A stretch of DNA of 64,000 nt from Eleginops maclovinus (lineage: Eukaryota > Chordata > Actinopteri > Perciformes > Eleginopidae). The notes beneath the pieces were generated by a model, which was not told where the DNA came from, did not search any database, and was given only the letters and a program-made list of their open reading frames with translations. Of the stretch, positions 1 through 11,857 are shown piece by piece. The stretch covers positions 19,773,032 to 19,837,031 of the forward strand of contig NC_086350.1 in NCBI RefSeq assembly GCF_036324505.1, read 5' to 3'. The first letter of the stretch is position 1. Each line of letters opens with the position of its first letter. The translations under genes and the position numbers were made by a program.

Positions 1-410
1 TCAAGGTTTCAAGGTTTTATTTGTCATATGCACAGCAGATACAGCGTATATGTTGGCAATGAAAATCTTATGTCGCGTGCTCCTCCAATAACTCAACATA
101 CATGGTGCAAAAGATAAATAAAATAGTGCAAAAAGAGAGAAGAATATTTACAATATTAACAATAAAGATTTGAGGATGTGAAATATATACATATGTGGAA
201 TACATTGAGAGTATTTAAATACTTTACACTGTGGAATGAGGAGGTATGGACAGATGCATATATTATGTATAACAGATGTGTATGGCAGATATGTATAATA
301 TATAGATATGTGTACTATAAACAGATATGTATGGCAGATGTGTATAATATATATATATATTAGCTCAACGTCCTCCTTCTCTTTGTGCCAGTGCTCTATA
401 TTCTTCCTGA
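1..410 (-). mobile_element. 3' tail of an L2-like LINE (copy 1)
   Basis: Bases 1-360 match 60788-61140 closely and in the same orientation: the same start (caaggttttatt.gtcatat), the same stretch with gtgcaaaaagagagaagaat, and the same run of taTGTATGGCAGAtgtgtataat units. The second copy continues into a reverse transcriptase C-terminus, which identifies this one as the 3' UTR end of the same LINE family, read on the minus strand. It has no coding part here. It may extend left of the window. A short (AT)n stretch at 349-360 ends the similarity. Confidence 0.7.
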
Positions 411-1944
411 TTTGCACTTAAGTAGATTTCTAACTGTAATAAATTGCCTGTATAACAATGAGACCCCAGCATACTCCATGCTGTTTACTTACCCTGTATA
501 AAAGAGTGAAAATAAAAAATTTAAAAATAGTCGTGCTTTGGAAAGACAAGACAGCTGCACCATGGAGCTCAAGCGTTCTCTGAAATATGAATGCTTGTAA
601 CTTATAAATGGTTAATCACAAAGAGAAAGGGAGAATATGTTGTTGTTGTTATTATGTCAAGGTGGGATTGGAAAGACTTTGTGAATTATTTGTACTTCAG
701 TCCAAACTATATGGCTCCCTTATGATTAAGTAAGCATTGTTGTTTTGGTCTTTGTCCAGGAAGTGCATCCTAATAGCTATACATGCTGCCTTGTTTTCAG
801 CTTCATGTGGCGATAGTTAAACATAAAATATTTTTCAGAGACAGGAGTATTGATCCTTTGTCGCTCTGAGGGGCCACTGTAGGCTACATATCCATATTTT
901 CCTGCTGATCTGCCGAGATACTAAAGGATGCCTTTTGGTATTTATCGAACCACAGGGGCAGCTGCTGCATGTGTGTCGATGAGGGTGCTGTTAAAAGTCA
1001 TGTAGTTCTGTCTACACTCAAAAAACCCTGTCAGGACAATAGTACAGGATTATACATTCATAGAATACAATTGATATGGTCTCAATTAACCTTGCACAAA
1101 GTAACTGTTCATCTTTTGTTGTTGGTGCAGTCATTTTTGGGAAGGTTAACTTTGTATAAGTTTAGCAGGTAACAGTGGTAACCCTGTTTTAGTTCATGTA
1201 ATAATTAATTTACCTATTTCATTACTTCATCAAAGTAATGTAACGTCTTACATTAGACATTGGAACAAAGCAACAGAATGAATCGTTTTTCCTGGATAAA
1301 AGCTCTTTATTGAAAAGATATTACTGATGAACAGTTGGATTTAACCTCTGTAAGACAACATTTTGAATAGTAACTGTAATGTTTTACATTTTTGTAGATG
1401 TAATTATGTGTGGCAGTGTAACTAGTTACCGCCCAACAATCCATGTAGTCTACCAAGCTATTGTGCATTAGTTCCAGCACTAGTATGCTACAGTATGGCT
1501 GGCCTGTTTTGCTGTTGATGCGTGCTAAGATTTCCTCAATCAAGCCTTGGCTCCTCGATCATGACAAGTCAGCTATTGGTGCTGTTAAAACCTGTGTCAG
1601 GAAAATGGGAACAGTGTGTCTATTGATCACAGTGAAACATCATCTGACATAGATATAAGGCAGGTATCCTTGAGGGACAGACCATGCAAGTAGGGCGGTT
1701 CATGGTCAAAATTGCAGCAGGAGTACGCCTAGTGGCCATAACTGAGAGATGTGCTAGCAGTGGTTGCACATCTCTCATATGGATTAGTATGATGATGTGA
1801 TCTAACACAATTTAGATCAGTATCACTTCAACTTTGACTTTACAAAGGTGGTTATTGGTTTATTTGTTCTTCTTTGTTTAGATATAAAATATAATTCCAT
1901 TGTATTACTCCCCTCTGACAATCCCTCTGTTTCTACCTATCCAG
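411..1944 (+). other. bicd1 intron (left part), no other gene seen
   Basis: AT-rich intron sequence upstream of the first visible bicd1 exon, ending in a pyrimidine-rich tract and the acceptor ccag at 1941-1944. Open frames here are short, unlike any family I know, and lack splice context. Confidence 0.6.
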
Positions 1945-2157
1945 GCATTCGGCCAGGCTTACACCAACCAGCGTAAAGTGGCAGAGGATGGGGAGACCAA
2001 TGAGGAGACGTTGCTGCAGGAGTCAGCCTCTAAGGAGGCCTACTACATGGGCCGTCTTCTGGTGCTGCAGACCGACATGACGCTAAGCCGTTCTGTGGCG
2101 TCCAACGCCCAGGCCGAGAACGACAGGCTCAACGCACTAGTGCAGGGACTACGCGAG
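1945..2157 (+). CDS. bicd1: bicd1 coding exon A (first visible, probably exon 2)
   Basis: Encodes 71 codons beginning AFGQAYTNQRKVAEDGETNE and ending NALVQGLRE. This is the Bicaudal-D region just after the first coiled-coil segment of CC1, the part that contacts dynein-dynactin. The exon starts after ccag (1941-1944) and ends at GAG followed by gtgagc, so both ends are phase 0. The phrase TLLQESASKEAYY is strongly conserved in BICD1 and BICD2. The initiator exon, which carries the CC1 box, is not in the window, so the gene is 5' incomplete here. The upstream frame that starts at 1900 is intron and was excluded. Confidence 0.93.
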
Positions 2158-5100
2158 GTGAGCCTGTTGCCTTCTGCTGAGGGTTTGTCAGATCATGCCA
2201 GACGAGAACAGTAATATGTAGTATATGTGCGAAAGCAGCATTATTTTAGCTGACAGTAGGGCTGATGCATTTGTACACTCATTTAATTAGCTTAAATTTC
2301 CTCATGGATATATGTTTATTCCTAGTATTAATATGTTTTTTGTTTAAATAGTACTTTAGTAAAATTGTAATTTCCCTTGGGAAAAAGGTTACTATAAAAG
2401 CTGCAACTTTTGAATGTGTTGAGTTTAAGTTAAAGCTGTCCTTGCTTTCTAAAATTAATGAATTTTGTGTCCTAGAAATGATTATAAATTGTCATTATTG
2501 GATTTTTTGTTTTTAAGCAAACATGTTTCCAAATGTTTATTATTTACTTTACACCAACTGACATGAGATCTGTGTGTTTGACAAAAGCCAAAGGGTCACA
2601 GTGGCAGAAATGCACAAACATGCATATGCATACGTGCAGAGCGTTTATGCATTCATAAATGTCTGCAGCCATTGTGTCGGGCAGTGCAGGAGTTCGAGCG
2701 GGGGTCAGACACTGCAGCCACGACCCCATTGTGGGGGGCAAATCCGGTGCTAAGCTAGGGAATAAGTGAAATACCCTGAGCTCGGCACATGTGTAGGGAC
2801 AGATAGAGCCAGGCTGCTGTAACCAACCAACCAGAACTACACACACAAGGACGCACACTCATTCACTAAAAACATCAGGGAGTGTTATGAGGGTCACTTG
2901 TTACTCTCTGGACGTGCGTGTCATTTTACGAAAATATTTGAATGTTAGCAGATTATGTCACAACAACATCTGATTCGAGATTCGAGTTATTCCAGATTGT
3001 GTAGCATAATCCATTTGGGAATCTGATTATGAGTGTAGTCGACATATTGTAGAGGAGTTGTTATTCCACACATCTGTCACCTGGTTGCATCACGTTCATG
3101 GCTCTTTGATAATGTGTTCATCAAACGGTTTCCAGCTCTCTTTGAAATCCTCATTTGCATTTGGGATTCCCATTAATGAGGGGGAGTGGTCTTTTATCGT
3201 GGGAACCATGTGTTGAAGCCGCACGGGGGGCTTAATTTTTCACAAGCCGTGTTAAATCAAAATCTTCCGAAAAGTGATCTCTCACAAATAGTTTTTACAT
3301 ATACCGATTCATTAAGAAATAACTGATGGGAAAACTTTACCTCATTCAGAAAAAAGTTTGCTTTTGCCTTTCTTTGTAAAAAAATCTGATCATTAGGAAT
3401 TAGATGTGGGAAACCCTTTTTTTAAACAAATAAGAATTAACAAATTGTATGTTATAATGAATTTACGGCACCCCTAATGATGGCATGCAGAACACAAATC
3501 ACCTACAGTTTATCTTATCTTGTAAAAAATGTTTAAACCTACACATTTAATATTTCCTAAATGTTTTCTCCATCCTTTGGCAACATTTTGCACTTATTCC
3601 CCATTTCTAAAACAACACTGGTTGTAATGATGAATGAATACAACATGGCTGGACCTCGCCATGTTTGCCATTGTGTCAAATCCAATAAAGCTGTCCCAGC
3701 CACACTGTGTGGGGTGTGAATTCTAGATGAGGGATAAGTTGAAGCCTTGTTGTGTGTGACACTGTCCCTGACCCCGGCCACTGTAGCACCCCCCATCGGC
3801 TCTGCTCGTATAGAGCCTCACTGGCTGATAATTGGCCTTTAATCCTGTCACTTCATACCTAGCTCAGTGTAATTTGCAGCAATGTCATGAATATGTAAGA
3901 CGCAGCAAAGGAAGCTTGTGTTTCATCAATAACATAGCATCCAAAAATGTTCTCTAAGGTATCAAGGTGTGTTATATAGATGGAAGTTGGTGGTATTGTG
4001 TTTCCTGGTTTAGTATAAAAGTGTTCTCAGTGCAGTCTAACTCTACTTCTATGTACTTCTTCTATGTACTTCTATACAGCACAGAATAGTCTGTTTGGTT
4101 GTCAGGTCTCTGAGTTCCCTCCTCCTGTGAGTGCACCCACCCACTGAAACTGCCTCTGGGTCAGCACTTCTGCCATATGCACAGAGAGCTGCAGGGGAGC
4201 TGCAGGCCACTCTGCAGTGAGAGGGGTGAACACATGCGCACATACTGTAAACCATGCTTCATTTGATGCTCCAATTTAGTTGCATTTTACTAAGCACATT
4301 TAGTAAAATTGAAAATAAAGGAACCACTTTCTTATTCTGCTTGTCACTTAATTGTCCCTCCAGGCTCCCTTACATTTAAGATGGCGAAAACAGTTTTTTT
4401 TTTAATGTTGTGCCTAATTTAATCTGCAGGTCCTCCTGTACATATTGAGATCACACTTTAACATAGATGTTTGAGTCGAGATTAGTTGTGGTTAGACAAA
4501 CAGACAGAAAACATACATGCACACACACACACTCCTCACACTTCACCCATGTCTTACTTTTGACTGGAGATAATGAACCTCTAACAGCAACACTGTCAAC
4601 AAGTAACTTTAAAAAGGGGCCCTGTTATGATCTTTTTTAGGTTCATATTTGTATTTTCTGCTTTTACTTTGACATTTCACTTTATTTTTCTCATACTGCC
4701 TGTGCTGCAGCACCTCTTTTCACCCTCTGTCTGAAACCAGAGCCCAGTGATTGGTTAGTTTTTGTTGTGATTGGTCAACCGCTAGAGATGTCCCACCCCT
4801 TAGCCTCACGTACAATGTGTTGGAGCGCTAGCATATAGTATAGACTGGGATATCACTGTGTTACAGAAGTAAACAAGGAGTCAAATGGAGGTGTGTGTGG
4901 GAGAGAAACTCTCTCTGGAGGGGAGCCGTTGCCAACCACATCACCATTTACATGCCCATGCCCAGTCTGATCTGATTGGTTAGTTGGTCTGTTCTCGTGT
5001 GATTGGTCAACCACTTAGAGATGTCCAGCCCCCTGTGGAGCCCTAGCCAATAGAAACACAAATGTTACATAGAGATGTCATTATGTCATGGAATGGAGTC

Positions 5101-5878
5101 CAAGGGGGGAGTGTGTTGTAGAGAAACTCCCTCTGGAGGGAACTTGCATAACATTTTTAAAGACAAATGATGCAAAACTTCCTGTGGATACACATACAGA
5201 CCGATACAGACATGCACACACACATGCATGCACACTTACTATACCGACACCTGATCCCCTCCCCCAACTTTTGCCTGGAGATTATGAACCCTCTTACACA
5301 AAACTGTCAACCAGTAATGTTAGAGTAACATGGGCATTGCTTTAAATCCAGTCAGTTCATCCATCTCCCAAACTTGGAATAAAATGTACCAATAGTAGTT
5401 GACGGAGGATTTTGCTGTGGTCGCATTTTAGTCCCAGTGCTGCCGCCTCCTATACTTAGATTTATGACTTTTCAGGCTTGTGCATTTCTCTCATCTGTAT
5501 CTGGTCCAGCATGTGCTCAATTTTTTCATCTGTGCACAGCAGGCGACCCGGAATGATTAACTTCTCAGGAGTCTGAGGGTGCTGACTCATGGCATTTAAG
5601 ATAATAAAATATTTTTATAAACTTCCTCATCCTCTCTCTTCTGTGAGAGGGATGAATCCTGTACAGTATGGGTATGAGTGATGCTACCGCCTGTGCACAA
5701 AGCCCAGTTACATTATCAGAATTATTACAGTGTGCATCCTCAAATGAGGGAACAGTTTTAAATGTTATCTGCCAGGGAATTTAGGTTATCAAATTCTCTT
5801 GTTTTTTCTCTTTCGCTCCTCATTGTATTAATCTTCTCTCCCTGCTTTTCTCTTTTCATCCTGTTTCCTCTGCTCCAG
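2158..5878 (+). other. bicd1 intron with repeats
   Basis: 3.7 kb intron between exons A and B, donor gtgagc and acceptor ctccag. It holds ordinary AT-rich sequence and, at about 4500-5345, a repeat block described separately. No other coding exon is supported. Confidence 0.8.
4500..5345 (+). repeat. MITE-like repeat with internal and flanking duplication
   Basis: From about 4615 (GGGGCCCTGTTATGATC, then TTAGGTTCATATTTGTATTT) the sequence matches repeats near 32384 (+) and 58850-59265 (reverse), so it is a dispersed family. The segment with GATTGGTTAGT and GATTGGTCAACC followed by tagagatgtcc occurs twice (about 4748-4800 and 4974-5035). The left flank with GGAGATAATGAACC (about 4566) recurs as ggagattatgaacc at 5277. 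This looks like a tandemly rearranged MITE. No coding capacity was seen. Confidence 0.6.
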
Positions 5879-6031
5879 AGCAATGAGATACTGGAGCTAC
5901 AAAGGAGCAGGATGAGGGAGGAGGTCAAGGAGTACAAGTTCCGAGAGACCAGGCTGCTCCAGGATTACACCGAGCTGGAGGAGGAGAACATCACGCTGCA
6001 GAAACTGGTGTCTACACTCAAGCAGAGCCAG
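5879..6031 (+). CDS. bicd1: bicd1 coding exon B
   Basis: 51 codons, phase 0 at both ends, from [20 protein letters not shown] to VSTLKQSQ. It lies between the acceptor ctccag (ends 5878) and the donor gtcggt. The stretch [20 protein letters not shown] is near-invariant in the Bicaudal-D family and belongs to the CC1 dynein/dynactin-binding coiled coil. It joins in frame to exons A and C. The donor is weaker than usual (GTCGGT), but the peptide junction (KQSQ then VEYEGLKHE) matches known BICD proteins. Confidence 0.94.
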
Positions 6032-6779
6032 GTCGGTATAAAGGTTTTCACTACACATTCACTCTTTCAAATGAATTCTCTTTTAAAACACAAACAACTG
6101 TTCATCGCCTTTTAAATGGTGAAACACCAAGACCCATATTAGTTGAAATGAATGACTCACACTTCATATCATAATATCAGTTACCCCTTTATGTTTTCAG
6201 TATCAATTTCCATGATGCAGTGGATCAGAAAGTGCTCTTATCTGAATGCTCATCATCTTTAATTTCTCTTCAGGAGATGCAGTATTCTCTGAAGTGTTCC
6301 ACAGTGTCTGTTTTGCCTTTAGACACAGATTATTAATACATGTGCTGAGCTAGATTAAGGTTGTATATCAACCTAATATCTCTCAAGTGATGTAAGAATT
6401 AGATATTGCTGGACTGTATTCAAATGATTTAATATATATATTTGACCACATTACCGTGGCATGTGTTTAGATCAGACTAATAGTACAAAATCAGGATTCA
6501 TAAACCCTTATGGAAGGGTGTTTTTTTGCTTTGATTACATCGCTCAAAAATTGTTTCATTTGCAAAGAATAATGTCAAAATTGTACATTATATAAACTTG
6601 TTACTTTACTTATTTTTGTTTTACTCACAACTACTAATGTTTCCTCCAGTGTGACCTAGGGTAGGGCCATCCGATCCTTAAACAGTATTCTTTTGTTTTA
6701 AAACATAATTAAGCAAGTTAATGACATGTTTCTATTCTTTCTTTTCCTGTTCATTTCCATCCTCTCTGCTGCCCATCAG

Positions 6780-7268
6780 GTGGAATATGAGGGACTGAAA
6801 CATGAATCCAAAGTCCTCGAGGAGGAGACTGTCCTCCTCAACAGTCAGCTGGAAGACGCACTACGTCTGAAAGACATTTCTCAGGGTCAGTTGGAGGAGG
6901 CCTTAGATGCCCTAAAGAGTGAGCGTGAGCAGAAGAACAATCTGAGGAAGGAGTTGGCCCACCACCTCAGTCTGAGTGACAGCGTCTACGGAGCAGGGGC
7001 CCATCTGGCCCTCACTGTCACTGGTGTTGAGGGCCTCAAGTTCCCTGAGGAGACCAATGGCACAAACGGCAGTGCCATGCCTGCTGTTAACAGCAACAAC
7101 GAGGACAGCAATCGTCGCAATGGTCATGTTCACACAGGCACCGGATTGGCTAAGATGAACGGGGAATTCCGACCGGGCTGGAAAGGAGAAGGCCTGCACC
7201 CGGTGCCGGACCTGTTCAGTGAGCTCAACCTGTCCGAGATGCAGAAGCTCAAACAGCAGCTACTACAG
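6780..7268 (+). CDS. bicd1: bicd1 coding exon C
   Basis: 163 codons, phase 0 at both ends, acceptor catcag and donor gtgggt. It opens with [20 protein letters not shown], continues through the coiled-coil phrase [15 protein letters not shown], passes through a loose Asn/Gly-rich linker (TNGTNGSAM through NGHVHTGTG), and ends in [19 protein letters not shown]. The ordered ends match BICD1 and BICD2. The phrase [11 protein letters not shown] resembles the BICD1 linker better than that of BICD2. The linker joins CC1 to the middle coiled coil. Confidence 0.94.
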
Positions 7269-9342
7269 GTGGGTCATAAGGAAATATAGCAGGCTTTTAT
7301 TCTTGGTTCTAGCCATTTTGTAATATTGAATGTTATTTTCAAGGTCAGCACTGACAGCACTTTATCACATTGGTTATGTGTCCGGTTACTGTCTGGAAAA
7401 CTGTATCTGCTTTAAAGCTGTTACCAACACCAACCCCAGACAATTTACTGTGGTACTCAAGCTCATTGGAAGGCAAATACATTTTCAGGTGCGTGTGTGT
7501 GTTTTGCCCAGTGTTTATTGCTTCTCTGATGAAAGCAGCGCTAGTCACTGCCCCTGATAATAGCAAGGAAATGGCAAGGTGATGACAGTTTGGGAATTAG
7601 AAGAAAAGCAGGAAAAACAACATAAAACGCTACAGCATTTACTGATTGTTGGTCTTTCAACACAATATACAAATAATGGCAATGTAACGGCATTAAAACC
7701 ATAAGTGACAATAAAGATAAGATGCTTATTGTTTATTAAACACAACAGCATATTTGGTTTGGCAGCAAGCTACTCCGCTAAACAGGATATATAAATGTCT
7801 GAAAAAAAGGTAAACATACATACAACTGTAACAGGACTGGGACGCCAAAAGAGGAAAGTGGTAGCGCAGCAATCAAAACAGAGGCAGTGATTGAATCAAA
7901 AAAGGATTTATTTTTACTCAACTCAAAAATACCTTTCAAAACCAAGGCTAAGATAGCTGGGCCGCTAACCGACTTACCAGCTCTCCAAACGTGTTCTCAA
8001 AGATGGTGCTTCCTGCTCCCTCTGTGTGCCAACACTAGATGCTTCCTGCTCCTTCCGTGTGCCAACACTAAAACTGAGCTTCTCTGTCTCCTTTGTCTCT
8101 CTTGAGGGAGTGATTAGCACCTGCTGTGTGGGTCTCCACTGATTGGGAGAGGGTGGAGCCACCTGTTAGGGATGTAGGTGCCTCCAACTACCCTGCCTCT
8201 CAGCCCCTTACACAACATATAAATAGACATACTGCATACTGTAGATACATGGCACATAATGATAAGAAATGAAATACCATACATGGATGTAACATTGTAT
8301 GTCATGTCTTTTTTGTAATGAGTGCTCTGCTAACGTCACTAGTCGGAGTGATGAAGCTAATCATAGCAACGTGAACAGGGTCCAGCAGTAGATGCAGAAC
8401 ATTTTCTTGTGCTGTAGGGAGTACTGTCAGGGTGATTATCATCCTACAGGCAGAGGGAGAAGATGCAGAGGCAGAAACTGACTTTTTTCTGCTTTACTTT
8501 AGAGACAAGGGGACAGAAATAGTCCCAAATTTGAAATGACAGCCAATGAGAAAGGGAAAATGTCAGATAAGTTTTTTGTCCACAGGCCCAGTACATTTAT
8601 AAATGTATCCCACTGTTACTATGCTTTGTGATAGGCTATGTCCAAATAAACAGAGTATAAATATGGGGCTTATATAATAAAGTAGGAGATACAGTGTGTT
8701 CCTCTGACAGCCACTTATGCACTGAGTCACCTATGTGCAACACACATACCCCTCATGGGGAATAAATACCATGTGTTGAATGACATAAAAATCAAAGGCA
8801 GATTATATTCATGCTGAAATCTAGTTTAGTCATTACTGTTCATTTTCCCCTAGCTGAGCTCCTCAGGGAAATACAAAATTAGATTAGTGGCTTTACTATT
8901 AGCAGTGTGCCTTTCTCTCTAAACACAATTACTCACTAATCAATTTTCTCTTTCAAGCTGAGTATTCTGGCAAAGATGTAAACATCATCAAGATTCAAAT
9001 TGCAGGTTGAATTTTTTTAATACATTTTTGTCATTCTCAGTATGAACACTTGAAGAGCATTCGCTGCTAAATGTGCCCATAATGTCAGCCTGAAGCATTT
9101 TAATGGAAGTGATGACAACATTCAAAACGGAGTTTAGGTTTAATTGTAATTAGTTGTCCGAACTTTAGAAGTTTTAAATAAGAAAACACAAAATATACAA
9201 AGTAAAGTAAGCAAATGGAGCTGCTGTGAACACTTGATCTGACAATTAAGTAATATTGTATCGAAAAGCCTCTGACTTGTTTTGCATTAATGTATATAAA
9301 ACATTTGCAAACATTTTCCCTTTTGTCATTTTTTGACTGCAG
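7269..9342 (+). other. bicd1 intron
   Basis: 2.1 kb intron between exons C and D. At about 7860-8215 there is a more GC-rich block in which a unit of about 33 bases (TGCTTCCTGCTCC followed by gtgtgccaacacta) occurs twice in tandem near 8008 and 8040. It looks like a dispersed repeat of a family I do not recognise. The rest is AT-rich with no supported exon. Confidence 0.6.
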
Positions 9343-9732
9343 GTGGAGCGGGAGAAGTCGGCGCTGCTCATGAACCTGCAGGAGTCCCAGACCCAGCTGC
9401 AGCACACACAGGGTGCGCTGAGCGAGCAGAACGACCGTGTCCATCGCCTCATGGAGCACGTCAGCGGCATGAAATGTCTGAATGGAGAAAAAGAGCTTGA
9501 TGACCCTCAGGAGAGTGAAAAGCCTGATGGTGGCTCCTCACCACCAGCCAATGGCCAACGCGACCCCGATATCCACGGCTTTGAGATCCTTGAGTGTAAG
9601 TACAAGGTAGCGGTAACAGAGGTGATCGACCTGAAAGCGGAGCTCAAGGTCCTGAAGGAGAAGTACAACCAGGCTGTGGAGGGGCAGGGAGAGGGCCACA
9701 GTGACGACAGGGCCCAGGCACTGAATGAAGAG
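9343..9732 (+). CDS. bicd1: bicd1 coding exon D
   Basis: 130 codons, phase 0 at both ends, acceptor gactgcag and donor gtttgt. The peptide begins VEREKSALLMNLQESQTQLQ and includes HGFEILECKYKVAVTEVIDL, which matches the middle coiled-coil region of BICD1 (BICD2 diverges more here). An acidic, Pro/Gly-rich loop (ELDDPQESEKPDGG) sits between the two helices. It is separated from exon E by an intron of only 123 bases. Confidence 0.94.
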
Positions 9733-9855
9733 GTTTGTCATTGACATGCATTTATGTTTTTATTGCTGCATCATTTTTGGGGCAGGATAAACTTTACTCA
9801 GTTCTAGTTTGCACCCTTTGATGTTGCAAATGTCCAATTGATTTCTTCCAAGCAG

Positions 9856-10617
9856 GTAACCCTTTTGGAGCGTAGTTACCGGGAAAGCCGCGAGAAGGTG
9901 TCGAGCCTGGAGACAGAGCTACGAGCAGCCACAAGCACAGCCTCAGAGAGCCAGGGCATGCTGAACACAGCACAGGATGAGCTTGTTACCTTCAGTGAGG
10001 AACTGGCGCAGCTCTACCACCATGTCTGTCTGTGCAACAATGAGACACCCAACCGCGTGATGCTGGACTACTACCGCCAGAGCCGCATCACACGCAGCGG
10101 CAGCCTTAAAGGCTCTGACGACCATCGGGCTTTGCTCTCTCCTCGCCTGGCTCGACGCCTCGCTGCAGCATCTACAGCCTGCTCTTGCTCTGAGCCTTCA
10201 CGCAGTCCCCTGGACTCCCCATCCAAAGATTCCCATCACAATGAGAAAACTACCAACACAGGGGAGTCTACATCATGTCACAGCAGCCCCACTCGCAACC
10301 CCATGGGATCGCCATCCATCAGCATCTCTCCCTGCCCATCTCCAGTGCCCTCAGAAGCAGGTGGAGACCTACGGAAGGAGCCTATGAATATCTACAACCT
10401 GAACGCCATCATCAGAGATCAGATCAAACACCTCCAGAGGGCTGTGGACCGGTCGCTGCAGCTGTCCCGGCAGAGGGCTGCAGCCAGGGAGCTGGCGCCT
10501 ATGCTTGACAAGGACAAGGAGCTGTGCATGGAGGAGATACTCAAACTGAAGTCGCTGCTCAGTACTAAGAGAGAGCAGATAGCCACACTCAGGCTGGTGC
10601 TGAAGGCTAATAAACAG
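9856..10617 (+). CDS. bicd1: bicd1 coding exon E (longest)
   Basis: 254 codons, phase 0 at both ends, acceptor caagcag and donor gtaaaa. It contains the highly conserved phrase [18 protein letters not shown] and then [11 protein letters not shown], followed by SGSLKGSDD and LLSPRLARR, a signature closer to BICD1 than BICD2. A Ser/Pro-rich linker comes next, then [20 protein letters not shown] and the start of the C-terminal coiled coil ([20 protein letters not shown], then LKANKQ). In the family the linker keeps the adaptor folded on itself until cargo binds; this is known biology, not visible here. Confidence 0.96.
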
Positions 10618-11017
10618 GTAAAAGAGGATTTTTACTCATACATCGAATTAGTTTGGAATATTTAAGGTGGGGTTGTATAATGTGTATATTCAGTATATTA
10701 CCTACTGTAGATAGCGGGCAACATGCCCCTGTTTTGGAGAAACACACTATTAATTCAAACAATGTACTACGCAAATCTATGCTTTTCTCCTTTTATGAAG
10801 TGGCTAAAATAAGTTGTGCTTTGCTCCTGTCCACAGCAGCAAATCAGTTAGTTGCCATGCTTGCATGCATGTATTTTTCTCTTAATTGCCATCTACTGTA
10901 TAAACACTGACTCAAACATCCAAACTAGCCCTTTAATATGTCATGCCTAATGTCTTATCCACTGAAAAATCCAGGCTTTATCCAAATTAGGAAATTGTGA
11001 ACATAAATATTAAATAA

Positions 11018-11182
<165 letters not shown>

Positions 11183-11320
11183 TGAGCGGGGATATATGAG
11201 TCCAATAAGATGGGAAAGGGACAATTCCTCAAATATAAATCATGAATTTGCATTTATTGCAGAAATCTCCTACTAAATCTTTGTTTCCCCTCTGTATCTT
11301 CATCCTCTCTTTGTCGTTAG

Positions 11321-11531
11321 ATGTGATGAGTATGTTACTCAGCTGGATGAGATGCAGAGGCAGCTGGCGGCAGCAGAAGATGAGAAAAAGACACTGAACT
11401 CTCTCCTCCGCATGGCCATCCAGCAGAAACTGGCCTTGACCCAACGGCTGGAGGATCTGGAGTTCGACCACGAGCAAACCTACCGTGGCCGAGGCGCTAA
11501 AGTGCCCAGGATAAAAAGCAGCCCGCCCCAA
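11321..11531 (+). CDS. bicd1: bicd1 coding exon G (end of CC3)
   Basis: 211 bases, acceptor tcgttag, donor GTAAGT directly after CAA (phase 0). Encodes [20 protein letters not shown], then [20 protein letters not shown] and DLEFDHEQ, the most conserved part of the Bicaudal-D cargo-binding coiled coil. DLEFDHEQ fits BICD1, whereas BICD2 has a different residue pattern. Summed with the other exons, 790 codons are visible before the alternative 3' exons. The frame stays open past the donor (see the extension entry). Confidence 0.96.
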
Positions 11532-11857
11532 GTAAGTCTCAGAGGCACCTTCACAGCTCCCTCCATTCCCACGAGAGTCCAAAACCCCTCCTTTATCACC
11601 ACCCACACCCTCAACACCCCCCTGACCCTTACTAGTCCGTCCATGTCTGCGTGGACTTCAGACACAATTCTTCATCAAAATCTCAGTTACTCTTGCTACT
11701 CTTCAGGCTCCCCGCCGATAATTGTAGACCCTGAGCGGCTAACCTTAGAGTTCAGACGTCTCATTTATTCAAGACAAGACTTAGGTCGTCTGTCACCATC
11801 TCCCAGAACCCGTAGCCCTTCCCCAGTATCTCCTCACCTCCGACGAAGGCGATGACT
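11532..11857 (+). CDS. bicd1: possible alternative 3' extension of bicd1 exon G
   Basis: The exon G frame continues through the strong GTAAGT donor for about 107 codons to a TGA near 11855. The peptide is rich in Ser, Thr, Pro and Arg (for example [19 protein letters not shown], then [17 protein letters not shown]). Long BICD1 isoforms have a Ser/Pro-rich tail beginning VS at this same junction, which agrees with GTA AGT being read through. One possible downstream donor, TTAG/GTCGTC after 11784, has the phase needed to enter the cassette exon in its second frame. Intron retention or chance openness are the alternatives. Confidence 0.45.

Noticed and set aside
6912..7199. Minus-strand frame opposite bicd1 exon C
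   Set aside because: Shadow of a well-supported coding exon on the other strand, with no features of its own.
9246..9470. Minus-strand frames opposite bicd1 exon D
   Set aside because: Shadow frames that cross a splice site of the plus-strand gene.
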